This document shows positions 37,484-50,135 of a DNA stretch of 64,000 nt, in pieces. The notes beneath the pieces are model-generated. The model saw nothing but the letters and a program-made list of their open reading frames with translations. It ran no database searches and was not told the origin of the DNA. The stretch spans positions 2,046,001 through 2,110,000 of the forward strand of contig JBAJFG010000562.1 in assembly GCA_037903475.1 (NCBI GenBank), written 5' to 3'. The first letter of the stretch is position 1. Every line of letters starts with the position of its first letter. The position numbers and the translations under genes were made by a program. The stretch comes from Ancylostoma caninum (taxonomy: Eukaryota > Nematoda > Chromadorea > Rhabditida > Ancylostomatidae).

Positions 37484-40036
37484 TTTTGTCCTCTCTCCCA
37501 GTGAAATCTGGGCTCTACATTACATGGGAACAAAAGATAGACAACATAATTAAACGAGAAATTGGAGACCATTCTGTAGATATGTAAGCCGTACTGCAGG
37601 GGTATGATAGTAAGTAACTGCTTTATTTGGACGTTGGACAGGTTTGCTTTGTCCTATCTTGCATTTGATCTCTTGGCACCTGTAGCACAATAGATTTTCT
37701 CTTGAGTTTTGCCTATACATTTTCTGCTTTTTCATAGTGTCATGCTGCGATTTTCACATGTAATATCTCAGTTATTTGAGCAAAAAAAAATACGCGTAAG
37801 ATTCATCTTCCTAACCATTATGCGTTACTTATTTCATCACTCTTATTTCTTGTTGCATTTGAATGATCTGACAAATCGCAGCTGCATGGAGTTTGAAAAT
37901 AAAGCTTTTTGATAACAGTCTTCCACCATGTACACTAGTCAAGCATCCTATGGTGAAGAATGACATTTTACTATCGCATAATGGTGAGGAGATCGCTACC
38001 TGTTGGATGAGAATGAGCTTACAACCCCCAGAACAAGTTACCAGCCCACCATTGCCCCGAAACAACCTGCAGACAACCTTCTGACCAGCAAATTGTTTTC
38101 GACAAGTTGACTCATCATATGATCCGAATAGATATTGTCAGCAACCCTTTATCCCAACAACTTGTCGACAAGGAAGAATTGAAACAAGTTGTTGACTATT
38201 TTCTCACAATAGCAACTTACCAGCAAGCGTTTCGGTTGAAAAACTTCAACCGAACAACTTGTCGGCAATTGAGAGTCATAACAAGTTGCAGGATAATAAG
38301 TTTCCTCATCCGCATAATACGCGACGCAACCATTGAGGACATCAGGTCATTGGTAACCGTGATACAATTCAGAAGAAAAAGCTTGCTATCAACTTGGTGA
38401 TAACAAAAGGCAAAAGCAAGTTTCCCACATACTCCAGTTGCATGCTAGTTATCAGCAAGGAAATGCTAAAGCAAGTTGTCTGAGATTCTGTACGGCTGCC
38501 AAGTTGTCAACGAAAAAGGGTGCGTCCACGTTCTCAACAAGCTTTGGAACCAACAAATTGGAATGAAAAAGTGATAGCAAGTTGTTGACAAGTTTATACG
38601 GCCGACAACATGCCCGCAAGACAACTGAAAACAAGTTGTCAACAAACATAGTTGTAAGCAAGTCGTTGATCTCACTTTTTCCTTACGATGTACAGTCCTC
38701 ATAACTCTAGCAGCGGAAAAAACTCGGATGACGATGTCGTTCGAGGACATTTTCCATCTCTACATATTTGTCAGCAGTTGCACTACGACAGATCCTTCGC
38801 TATTTGCTGATAGGGCAACAGAAGCAAGAGTACTTTCTGGTATTCTATTGATACAGACAAGCCAGATATCCCTCTCGAGGACAAAAGTGCGCACCTGGGA
38901 CAGGAAGTCGAGATGGTTAGATTTTCATGCGATGTATCACGTTAAAGGCAGCATCTGAAATGACCACCATCATCAATGTAAAAATTCACTTTTTTCATTC
39001 GAATACAACGCATAAGACATTCGTCGAAAAAAAAAAAACTAACATAAAAACTAGAACAGACATGACCCTGAGCATAAAATTAAGGAAATCTATGACCTGA
39101 GTGAGATGTTCGTCATTCTCCTTTCGAAAAGGGCAAGGATTCGATAACTCCGGTGGTCTTAATCAAACGGACAAAAGCCGAACCGGCTCTAATGATGAAG
39201 AGTTTAGCTCGGACCATGATTTCAAGTCGAGTATAAGTAAGTATAAAAAGAATAAATGAACTCGCCCCGGGCAAAAGTGAAGCACCGAAGGTCTCGGGAA
39301 GTGCGAGATTAATGCAACATCACAAGATTAAAATAACAGCAATTGTACAAAAAAAACGAATTTGCGTATTTTTGCATGTCAAGTAACCTCTATTTTCTTG
39401 CTGAGTTTCATCGGGAAAGTTCCCAAAGTTTTCAGGCAGCGGGTGTGTAAATATGAGCGATTTTCATCCGTGTGGACAACGTCTGTTGAAACTGAGGACG
39501 CTGTACAGACTGCTGATGAACACGTAATGTTGATTAATTGCTTAAAAAGTTGTAAAATTCAAGGAAAATAGGATAGCTTCTAGGAAGCAAAAAAATTTAG
39601 GTTACTGTTCTCGAAGATTTTTGTAAGCAATTTTAGCTATGATAGCTGGAAAAAGTTCTCTTGCGCTTACCACAGGGACAGTAGTGAGTTGACTACCGTT
39701 CCAAGATGGTGACAAACCTTTGGCGTCACGACCTTCAAATGGCCGTCACCTCGATCTCATGCCAAGATCAATTGTGCTGAAAAATGCGCTATTACACGTA
39801 TCTGAGCCCCTCTACAAGTTACTCAGCTGTAGTGGACAAAATGTCAAGGAACTCCTGAAAGTTTGCGGACATGACAGCTGCAATTTTCATTATCATCGCT
39901 CGGGACGTCACGGTATGTTTGCCTTGTACTGACATACATAAAGGGACTGCAGTCTTGCTAGACCTCCTATTTTGTCCTCGTATTTTTATCCAGTGGTTCC
40001 GCAGTCAACGTGGAATTGATGTTCAGTCATTCAGGA
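37484..40036. other. Intergenic region between the EndoU genes
   Basis: No gene recognised. The stretch 38030-38670 is an array of ACAAGTTG-type motifs (listed separately). The remainder is AT-rich. Confidence 0.6.
38030..38670. repeat. Dispersed ACAAGTTGT motif array
   Basis: More than a dozen occurrences of CAAGTTG, CAACTTG or one-mismatch variants, on both strands, in about 640 bp. Spacing is roughly 25-50 bp and the sequence between them is unrelated. It may be a degenerate minisatellite or a cluster of protein-binding sites. Confidence 0.6.
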
Positions 40037-43000
40037 ATGCTCCGCTACTTGGTGTTCACCTTCGTTCTTGGACAGTCTCTGTGCCAAACTGTACCCCGTA
40101 AGTTTCATTAGTTCATTTACCAAGTGGTCAAAGCTTTAGTCTTAAGCGAATGAGACTAGGGGACTCACTGTTCCTGAGCCTGAGATGTGGGCTACTCCAG
40201 ACATCTTCTTTCTTAGCTTTTTTCTTGTTTCGTAACGGGGTCTGCTTTGCTGATCCTTGGACGCCACAGCGCCCTATCCTACGCCTAGTCGGGATGGATC
40301 CTAGCCATCTTCAGATCGGCGTGCGGAGTGTCAAGTCCACATTCCTTTCGTAATCCTTAAGGCCGCTTTTAGGTCGAAGCCAATCCTGCGGACTTTACCG
40401 CCTCCGGGACAAAGAACGTGACCGAACCATCGCGGACGCGCCTCGCTGAGTTTGTCGGCTATCGCAGCAAACCCAAATCGCTGTCGTATGTCCTGGTTGC
40501 AAATACGATTGAGTCGTGTAATGCCAGTCATTAGGCGCAGCTTTCCCATCTCTATGAAGCTAATTCGGCGTTTCATTTCGTTGGTGAAAGGCCAACATTC
40601 GACAGAACGTACCACGGCACGATAGGTCTTCAACTTGAGGCGGTCGGGATGTCCCTGTCGCACAGCACACAGGTCAGTTAGCTCCACTTCAACCATGCGG
40701 CGTTGACGGCGTACTTCATTCTCATGAGCAAGGCTGTAGTCTGATGAAACCAATGAGCTGAGCGAAGTACTTGAACGTTGCGGTTCGCGGAAGATCCATG
40801 TCATTAACTTTGCTAGTGCCGGACTCGTGTTCATCGGGTGTCGAATACTCCTTCTACTCCACTCATGTTGTGTCGTATACGAATCGCGAGCGTTATTCCT
40901 ACTCTACAAAAATTCTGTAACCAACTGTTCTCACACAACTATTCGCTAACGTTTTAAGCCTACAGAAAGGAGTGCAGAGTCCCCAATTAACAACGCTACT
41001 GACAACAACGCCTATTAGCGTACTGTTCAAAAAATCTGCGCTAATTAGGAAAGAGAAGGGACCCTCAAAACATGTGCTCACCAACGATCTTCCAAATTCA
41101 AAAAAAAAAGTTCAGTTTGAAAGATACACTCTCCTAAACCGACCGATTCCTCTCGAGAATGCGTTGAAACTACGCTAGAGGGATCATGTATTCTACATGG
41201 ACATCATAGAAGGGAGGGGAGGTAATGGAGTGCACTTTGCAGCGGAGCGATCCCCTGAGTGACTGTCTGCTATGCGTGAAACTGTTTGTGGGGGGGGGGG
41301 GGATGGATACCCTGCACGGTCTGTGCAAAAACAGTCCTAACATTTAGAAGAGCCGGGCGAGAACCGCATCAAGGAGGTAATTTCAACACCTGGAGGGCGC
41401 TGAAAACATTTTTTCCGCTATTTTGCCTACTTTTTCAACTGTACTGCAAAAGATATGGTCAACTATAGGAAAGAAGTGTCTTCATAGTCAATATCAAGAG
41501 GTATGGTGTCGTATGGTAGTATAAACGGTACCGAAACGAGAGTCCGAAGAACATCATCGTGCATGCTTCATCAGCGTTATTCGAAACATGATAGAGAATC
41601 AGTGTTAATCAGGGATGAGCGGATTGTCCGTATCCGGTTATCCGTTTTACCGTTATCCGTGGGTTTTGGCCTATCCGTTGTCTGCACCTTTATCCGGGCC
41701 TTTGATGATAAGGCCAACAATAGTAGATTCATTTTGCACGCTCCCAACAGAGGAGAGCTTAGATTTCAAGAAAAGTCGTCCTATCACATGATCTAGCGCA
41801 TTTTTACTCATATGTGATTCTGAGTTTGGAAGCGATGTAGGAGAAGGTAATACTTGTACTCGTCTAGAAAGTACTCGTCTAGGAAGGCTTTCGCTCAGGT
41901 TTTCTGGGTTTTCCGACAATCGAGGCAATCATCTCGAAACCATTGTTTACCTGTAAGATTATCAACAACGCTGACTAATGTTGTGACCTTTGACAAAGTT
42001 GAAACGATGACCTCATAACTTAGAGATGAGTGATCCCCTCTTGCTTGCGAAGTTCAATTCGACTATTCATTTAACCCTACTGTTTTTACCAATTTTTGGA
42101 TCTATTCACACATAGTGTTTAGGAGTGAATATGACCATAATATTCAATCAGTACTAGAAGGTTTACCAGAACTCCATAAAAGATATATGGAGCAAAGCAT
42201 CAGCCTCTCCCTCCAAAAAAAAAACAGCTTTGTCGTATTGTCGTCAATGGGTCTAAAGAAAAAACCGTGGAAGGACCAGAGTACATTATGGGGATCTTTA
42301 TATTGAAGACGTCCTGGTCACGCATCATCTTATGTAACTAGTGTGCCAATCGAGTCATCGAATATCCAATAATTACTGTTGCTTTCGTGAAACCCAGATA
42401 CTACATTTATTTCTCCTTATTATTACGCTTTGCTCAGCGTCGTTTTGAGAATGGCGGATTCGGTGATTAACGAGAAGAAGAACTTCTGCTAATTTTCATC
42501 CACAATATTTAGGTCGTACGTCCCTTTTATAATTCTTCATACATATTAGATATTAGTAAAAATAATATCTTAATATTATTCTTGATATTAGAAGAAGGTG
42601 GTGCCTCGTAGTATCTTAACACTTATCCGTTATCCGGTATCCGTTATCCGCTCATTTTTACCCTATCCGTTATCTGCACCGTTATCCGGGTCGTGAAAAT
42701 CTCGTATCCGCTCATCCTTGGTGTTAATCAGAGCAACAAGACACACACAGACCGCCAATATGTTGGGCAATAATAGTTGTCAAGCATGGCAAAAACAAAT
42801 CAAAACATCCCGCTATACCAAATCAAATGGACCGCGTACCAGTAAACTTCCGCTATGCCTACTTTTTATCACATATAGTGAAAGCAACACAATCAGCACG
42901 AAATGCCTCATTCGGCTCGCCGATGATGCTGTTCTAGTCAACATTCCCAACGAGACCAATAAACGTCAATTGATCCAAAACAGACTTTACGGCAGAGCCT

Positions 43001-46000
43001 GCATCTCAGAAAAATCGCGAATAAGAAAGAGTAATGTAGTGGTAGCAAGGTCAGTGAAAGAAAGTGAAAAAGTGTGAAGAAAAAAAGGCGACACGTTTAA
43101 AAGTATCGCTGTTTCCAATTTTTTTTTGTGACTACTCTGAGCCCCTCATTAATCTTCTATAGAACTAAAACGTTTTGTTGTAAAGATGCTCAGCTATAAT
43201 AAATCTGAAGTCTTCCTTCGTAGTCTGTTTAATCGTTACCAAAAATTGGGCTGAAATGGAGAAAAAATTGATTTTTGACTTTTAGTATCCGTTCCTTTCA
43301 GCGTTTTATGCGAAAAATGACGAACTGCTCCAATTGTCGAGGCAAATGCGACAAGTCGACGCCAACAAGGCACAGAAGGGGCAGATCTCCATCAGCTATC
43401 AAGGACACACCGACTCTAGGAACGAAGTGGACAATGCCAACAACAAGTATGGAAGAACTCAGCTAATAGTAAACATTCGTTAAGCATTATATTTTGAGAT
43501 GCATGGTGCCATTCAGTAATTTGGTGAAAAATGTAGGATCCAAGAGCCACTATGGTGGGGTTGAATAATAAGACCATTTTCTGTAATCTGTGAGTTTTCG
43601 GTTAGTTCTGTACTAGCACCAATTGTCCCAAAAGTAGAAGAAGCCTTTTATACATCACTTCCCTCTTTTTTCTAGAGAAAATTTATGTGGGCACTGTTTC
43701 TAAGAAATCATGAAAAAATATATTACAGATTCTTCACTAGATCGTGAAAGGATATATTGCAGATTCTTCACTAAAGTCGATGACAACCTTCTGAATAAGC
43801 CCAGCTTCAAGCGATTCATTGATCTGATGGACAACTTCTATAGAGAAACCGGTATTCAAGAACCGCGAGTCTCTGTGCGAGAGGTGAGTAGCACATGTAC
43901 CGCGAAATTCTTCATATAATATGGGACATTGTCACTTTCAGGAGCAGGAGGAGATCAATGCATTTCTCGACGAGGTCCTGAAATCGGGACCTTGGCAATT
44001 GCTCTACAAGTTCCTGAACGCGAAAAGTACTGTTTTTTTAATGCAAGAACATATAACTACTAGTAGGAACTGCATTTATCTATTTCATTTTGTAAAAAAG
44101 TAGATAGGCCAAATTAAGATCGATAATTTCCGAAAAGCAGAGTTTGGCAGTAAAATATAGCTTTTTCTGTTTTCTAAGACGTTATTGCCGGTTTTTGCAT
44201 GCCGTAAAGGTTCCATTTTCAGAGCATCCATTCGCAAAGGACCCTGTAACGTTCCGGAAAACGATGTACCAATTGTGGTTCTGGCATTATTCCCGTGCCA
44301 AGGGAAAAACTGATACTTCCGGATTCGAACATGTGTTCATTGGAGAGGTATGGATACTGTATTTTCTAGAGTATTCCTAAGAAAAAGGAGAAGTTCTGCG
44401 ACTATTTTTCTTAGTGACAAATATGGCATCCACTACAATAACTTTGATATCCACTTAAATGATTACTAAAGCAATAACTTACTTAATCCTTAAATGGGTT
44501 CTTACCGTTTTTTTTTCATGATTTTTTTTTTCAATATTTCAATGTGCTCAGCCACTCGAAAGCGCGTTTCTTGCCCTACAAGATTTATTTATTTATTTTA
44601 TACACTTGAGGTGTGTCGTCAAAAATCATAGAGCAGATACTGATATATGTACTACAGCATAGTATATGATAGAGGAATCAACCCAGAACGTGATGTGGTA
44701 GAACATTCATGTTATAAGGATATGGTGTTATCCCTCGTAAACGTAGATTTATGATTTGTAGTAAGAGATGCCAGATCTTCAACAATGGCAGTATAATTGA
44801 ATGGATGATAACCGTTGTTTTTCCAAGCATTGCATATGGAAAATTTAGAGGAGAAAAGAACCTAGTTTTCAGTTTGCACACTGCTTACTAGAGCTGTTTT
44901 TAACCAAGATCGTTAACTTGCTCTATCCTTCCAACTGGCCTACGTTTCGGCGAACTCACCCTCGTCAGAGCTTCAACTGTAGCCGATTTTCAGTGTTGCA
45001 TTATTTTGGAGAAGAGGATGACAAAAAGTGGACAGAAGCAATTATAAATTAAGGCGAAAATGAAAATTTGCAAGCTTTTCACACAACGCACAGCCAATTA
45101 ATTAGAAAGTATGGTTGCTTATGTGCATTTATTCACATACTCTATAGTTCATTACATTTCAGGAGAAGCGCGGCGAAGTTTCCGGACTGCACAATTGGGT
45201 ACGACTTTACCTGCTAGAGAATAACTCCACTGAGAAATTCGACTACAAAGGATTCATTGTGAAACGAGGAGTATGTACAAATTACAAAGGTAATTGTTCC
45301 TCTACTTTTTGGGATTCACCTGATGTCTTTCAGGAAGTCATGGCTTCGCTGAAATTCACTTGGAAGAATGCCTTGAAAAAATCTGGGTCGCTACTGATTG
45401 GAACTTCTCCTGAATACGATATGGCGCTGTACACAATGTGTTTCCTTTCAAGACGAGGAAAGGAGCTATGCGAAGTATGACAATTTCACTATAATTTGAG
45501 AGGGATCGACTAGTACAGTAGCAAGCGAAAAGATTGCAACTTTTGGTTTTTCGTCCGTAACTTCTTCCAAAGCACGGGAGTTCAAATTTTTAAGGGAGTT
45601 GTAGATACACATGGAAGATAGAAACAAAGAATAATCCCTTCACTGCATTGACTTCACGTTTTTTTAAGAAAAATTTTTCTCACAGCGGCCTAAATGTGTA
45701 ATCTGGCACTATCCGCAATGTCTCATAAAATGAAGTCTATCGTTAGGATCTGACCACGAATTTGTTCCTTGCAGCAGAGCCAACCCGTATGTGCTTGAAA
45801 ATGTGCATGCGCTGACCATTGGTTGACATCCACAAAGACTATGTGAAATTAGTTTGGCAGTGATCCTCAATGGGTGTTTCTGTCACCCTGGCTCCATCTA
45901 CCGGCTCTATTCAAAAGGGAGGGATGCCCCTGATGATGCTATAAGTTTGCCAGCAAATGCTCGGTTTCAACGCAGCGTATATTTTCCCACTTTGCCTAGA

Positions 46001-48770
46001 GCCTTTCGATTTAAAAATGTCTCGTTTACTTTGTTCTATCTAATTCAAAGTGGATTAGCCAGTTTTTATAGTGCCAGGTCACGGTATCTCGCTTCGGTGA
46101 TGTTTCGTAGAGTTCAATGCATTTTAGCAAGATCTACCTCACCAAATTCAAACCGGCATGAGTCGCCACGCACACTGCAATATTCTAGGGACCCTGGAGA
46201 ATCTTTACCGTTTATGGGATCCTCAAGGTATCTTCCTCCTCGAGACAGAAAAAATTCCAAAACTTATTTTCCGTGATGAGCACGATTAGCTGCAAGGCAA
46301 CAAGCCCGAATATTTTGGAACCGCGAGGAAGCAATAAGCTGTTTCAAAACCGAACACTTGTAGGCAAACTTGTAGAACCATCAGGGGCATCCCTCCTTTT
46401 TGAATAGAGCCGATAGGTGAAGCCAGGGTGACAGAAACACCTATAGAGGATCACTGCTGAACTAATCTCACATAGTCTTTGTAGATTTCAACCAGTAGTC
46501 AGCGCGTGTACATTTTACGGGTTGGCTCCGCTGCAAGGAACCAATTTGTGGTCAGATCCCAACGATAGACGTCATCTTATGAGACACTGCGGATGGTGCC
46601 AAATTACAGATTTAGGGCGCTGTGTGAAAAAATTTCTCTTAAAAAACGTGAGGTCAATAGAGTAAAGGGTTTATATCTTATTTCTATCTCTCATGAGTAT
46701 GTACAACTCCCGAAAAAATTTGAACTCCCACGCTTTGCTTTGGAAGAAGTTATAGACGAAAAACCAAAAGTTGCAATCTTTTTGCTCGCTACTGTATATC
46801 AATGAGTAGCATTCCGGCCTCTCTCTAGTTCGAAGGAGCGTGTTGATGCGCTGTCAAGCTCAAAGTGTGCGCCAAGTGGGTATCAATCCTCCTCCGAATT
46901 GGCATCCTACGTTTTTGAGAAACCATCTTCGTTTAAAAAAACCGTCGAAAGTGGTGAAAATTATCAAAAACCACTTTTGACCATTAAAGTTCCCTCTCGC
47001 GGTGAATCCACAGGAAAAGGCCGATCCACGCTGGATTTTGACCCCGGATAGTCCGCACAAGCCCGCGGTGGAATACCGGGAGTGAGGTCACTCCCGCACT
47101 ATGATCGCAAGTGACCACGTTGCATCCACACCTTGCCTTGCCTTGCCACGGTGGATCCGCTCTATCACTGCTACCCACAGTGGATCCGCACATGCCGCAT
47201 GGTGGACCCGCACATTCCCGCGGTGGATCCGCAGTAGAACTGATATGATACACCATGAGCTTAAACATCCCACACGTTTTGAGAGGGACGGTAAGGTTCA
47301 AATCCAGCGATGTAGAACAGGTGAGATGAAGAAGTGGGAAGCCCCAGGAAATTTGCATCTTTCTTTATTTTGGCTAGGCACGACACACAGTTATTTTAAT
47401 TTAGCCGATATCTCGCGTGCAACACCTTACCAGGTTATGTTTGCTTTGGCTAGCGTGAAATGAAGGATTATTAATGACAATGTGCAACGATTAATAGTAT
47501 ACTTGATAAGAAATGGCCTGCGCATGGTTCAGAAGTCACTTTACGCCAAGTGATTTCCCCATGTTTAATACCACTAAACACATACACCGCTAGATCACAT
47601 ATCCTCAGTAAATCGGCAATGTTTCCCCGGTGGATTCACACATATCCGCGGTGGGCAACCGACTCCCCACCTCGAACAAGCCGCGGATCCACCGCGGGCA
47701 AAAATTCCAGAGCAAAGTCCAACTCGACCTCCTGAAGCCCTACTTTCCTCACGTGATCTGAACCCACAAGGGATATTCTTATAATGACCCTACACATAAA
47801 AAGCAACGCATCACGGAATTGTGGATTTTCGTTGCCTTCTCCCCCTTTCCCCATTACTATGCTCTGCCTCTGCAACGGTGGGTGCGTCAGATGTCGCCCT
47901 TCCCACAATCTCAACACCTTCTTCCCTACTGGACGCAGGCTCAACCCTCACCCTCGGCGTTTCCGTCCCACATTGCTTCCTGCCTTCTCTCTGAGCATAT
48001 AGGACCCGTTTCGTCCTTTTTATACAATTATGCAACCGCAAACCAATCCCACTCACTTCCGCTGAGATGCAAACAATTGTACAAATGAGTACGTGTAAAA
48101 TTGGATAGTAACAGCAGAGGTGAAAATAGAAACTGGTACATTTTCGTACGCAACTCATACGCTAAGCATCGTGATAAAGTATGACGACAGGCTGTTCTGG
48201 CGTATTGGCAGAAACTCGCACTATGCTGACATTGATTCTTTTGTTGTGGGCTCGTTTTCTTCAACATACACTGACATGAAAAAGAAATTAAGAATAGTTA
48301 TGGACTGTCATGGTGCTCTCATGCCTTTCCTTCCTCTCAGCATAAATCACCTATGGCTCCTTATAACTAGTACAAGCCTTAATGTACTCTCATTAAGCTG
48401 TCACATCCTTAACCTAATGTAAAAGCTGTCAATGTTGAGACTCCAAATTCCCGGGTAGCATTTCTGCTTTGTAGCTCGGTTCTCAAGCCGTCAGCGCCCA
48501 CTGGACATAACAAGTAACAGGATTACCGTAATAGTATATTTTCCGGTGGGCTTATATGTAACTGTTAAGGATATGTTTGATAACTTAGCTTATAGGTCGA
48601 ACTTGATGGATGTCCTCTCTCCGTCACCAGTTATGAAATGGTACAGAATAATAAGGTATGTATGTTCGTTACCACCTAGAAATCACAGCTCTAATGTGTT
48701 CTTCCAGCTTTTTATCGGTACCATTTATCCAACAGCTGGTCCAAGTACGAACACTTGCGGGAGAAGCTAG
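40037..48770 (+). CDS. EndoU-family endoribonuclease B (secreted)
   Basis: Paralogue of the upstream EndoU gene. Exons: 40037-40097, 43302-43446, 43763-43883, 43942-44026, 44223-44347, 45163-45270, 45334-45474, 48596-48655, 48708-48770, giving 302 aa, all in phase. Exon 1 encodes a signal peptide ([20 protein letters not shown]). It was identified because it ends in phase 1, like exon 1 of EndoU A, and begins 2 nt after an acceptor-like site. Exons 2-8 are the same lengths as in EndoU A (145, 121, 85, 125, 108, 141, 60). Catalytic-type residues: H174 (GFEHVFIGE), H189 (SGLHNW), K230 ([10 protein letters not shown]). C-terminal SYEMVQNNK then [12 protein letters not shown]. Intron 1 (3.2 kb) holds a LINE remnant and a hAT element. 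Intron 7 (3.1 kb) holds a Tc/mariner-like element and a minisatellite. The last two exons are duplicated at 54072-54246. Confidence 0.9.
40200..40834 (-). mobile_element. Non-LTR (RTE-like) retrotransposon 3' remnant
   Basis: The minus strand has a 167-aa open frame (40331-40834) ending the reverse-transcriptase ORF of a LINE. Blocks such as [54 protein letters not shown] and RWFGHVL match the better-preserved relative at 57522-58103. The match continues past the frame to about 40200. It is a 5'-truncated, decayed copy in EndoU B intron 1. Confidence 0.75.
41610..42720. mobile_element. Non-autonomous hAT-type transposon
   Basis: 1111 bp in EndoU B intron 1. Terminal inverted repeats are CAGGGATGAGCGGAT (41610) and ATCCGCTCATCCTTG (ending 42720), 14 of 15 paired. 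A perfect 8-bp target duplication, GTGTTAAT, lies at 41602-41609 and 42721-42728. Eight-bp duplications with CAGGG-type ends are the hAT hallmark. Subterminal arrays of TATCCG and GTTATCCG occur at both ends in direct orientation. There is no transposase-like open frame. Confidence 0.85.
44938..44984 (-). other. Hammerhead-like ribozyme core, tentative
   Basis: The minus strand reads CTGACGA, a short possible stem (GGTG/CGCC), then GAAAC, with outer GGCTAC pairing to GTAGGCC around a bulge. This is the order of conserved hammerhead blocks CUGANGA and GAAA. The inner stem I is not convincing and the cleavage triplet is uncertain. It may instead be a conserved retroelement end without catalytic function. 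Confidence 0.25.
45516..46794. mobile_element. Tc/mariner-like element with long inverted arms
   Basis: 1279 bp in EndoU B intron 7, flanked by TA on both sides. Ends CAGTAGCAAGC and GCTCGCTACTG open inverted arms of about 460 bp (45516-45985 and 46335-46794) with scattered mismatches. The centre is about 350 bp and has no transposase motif. Long-armed TA-inserting elements resemble C. elegans Tc3-type transposons (family knowledge). It is a non-autonomous fold-back derivative. Confidence 0.8.
47030..47700. repeat. GTGGATCCGC minisatellite-like cluster
   Basis: In EndoU B intron 7 the core GGTGGATCCGC (or variants) occurs at about 47149-47160, 47190, 47211 and 47220-47232. Diverged forms lie at about 47064 and 47627-47700, some inverted. 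Spacing is irregular, about 20-40 bp. Confidence 0.65.
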
Positions 48771-50135
48771 AGGATATCTGTAATTGATGTGATCTCTGCA
48801 TCTTATGAAGCATTTGGAATTACGGCCTTAATAATGAGAGCAAGGTGGAAATATGTGATGTGAAAATGCTATGACATGGTTCTGACAGAACTTCTGAAGT
48901 GGAAACATGGAAACGTGCATGAAAAACTATGTCAGTTCATGTGGAAACTGACTAGTCTGGAATTCGCACAAATTGCTTCGGTTGATTAGGCAGCTCATCG
49001 GACAAAGTCTCTGAAAAGTACATAGCACTAATTATCCAGATTTGCGCATAGAGCTCACCAATCAACATTAATTAACAGAAACTGTTTTGATGGAAAACTC
49101 CGGAACCTTCAAACACATCTGTTTTTCCATCCAATTACAAAACAATGTTCACAACGTTTGAACTTCAATAACCCCAACACAAGTAATAGCAAGCATGGAC
49201 TTCTCGCATCATATGGGTGAGGGTAAAGGTGTTCAACTGACCACCGTTGGCAGCAGAACACCGTCTTTGTTGCTTTAGGACTAGATGACAAACACTAACA
49301 TCAGCTATGATTTCTATGGGAATGGACTTAGAGGCAATCACAGTAATATCAACTATGGCAACAAGTTCCTGTCCTTTTGGAGTATACAACATGCTCCTGG
49401 AATTTCGGCAAAACCAGAAAGCCAGCAATGTTGAATCTGGAAATCGGAGTGGGTATTCTACACTTCCTTATGGGCCCGTAAATCTTCGAGCAAACGTTCA
49501 TCCAAAAATGTGCGCAAAAACTATTAGGTTGGTGCACGACTTTTTTCGCGACTTCTTCTCTCGCTAAGAATTAGTGCTTTTCCGGTGGTTTTCTCGTGGA
49601 AGTGATCCACTATATTTATACAGTAAAGCTGCTATTAAAAATCTTATCCATATTCGTCATCGTGCGCTCTACCACTCCGGGGAAGGCTAGAATGCAGCAC
49701 AGCCATTTCGCGATCTCAACGAGATTTTGGCTAAAGAACAATCATCAAAGCCAAACCGAAGAATGTTTAGGCAGTTGTGATAGGGTGGTACGATATTCAC
49801 AGATGAAGAAGGAGGAGCTCGGTGATCAAATATCTATGCCCGGAAGTTCCTCAGTAGTGGAAGATGAGGAGGCTCGAATGGCGAAGTTTTCGGGAAAAGA
49901 GCCTTCTCATTTCGATGAAAAAAATTGGTTGGAATTCGAACACATTCAGCTTCATGTCTGTCCGAGAGTTCGTGAGGATGTGTTCAAGCAATCTCTAGGC
50001 TCCTTGGAGCTTTTTGAGAGGAAGAAGGAAGGTCCGCACTAGAGTCTTTGGCCAGCATTCTCGTTTTCAAGCTTTCATTCTCTTTTTCGAATGTCCAAAA
50101 TTCCTGGAGATCGATATGTGATGGACGAGATCTTT
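48228..50135 (+). repeat. Segmental duplication, copy 1
   Basis: 1908 bp, almost identical to 53704-55610 at an offset of 5476, which drops to 5475 after a 1-nt difference near 49540. It carries the last intron end and last two exons of EndoU B, the sequence downstream, and an open frame at 49596-50042 (148 aa, no recognised domain) present in both copies. It ends exactly where the RTE element begins. Confidence 0.92.
49524..49560 (+). mobile_element. Mariner-like terminal repeat fragment
   Basis: TTAGGTTGGTGCA preceded by TA resembles the outer end of mariner transposons (family knowledge). No opposite terminal repeat or transposase frame was found. The same fragment occurs at 55000 in the second duplicate. 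Confidence 0.4.

Noticed and set aside
49596..50042. 148-aa open frame in both duplicate segments as a gene
   Set aside because: No recognised domain. The presence in both copies follows from the recent duplication and gives no evidence of selection.
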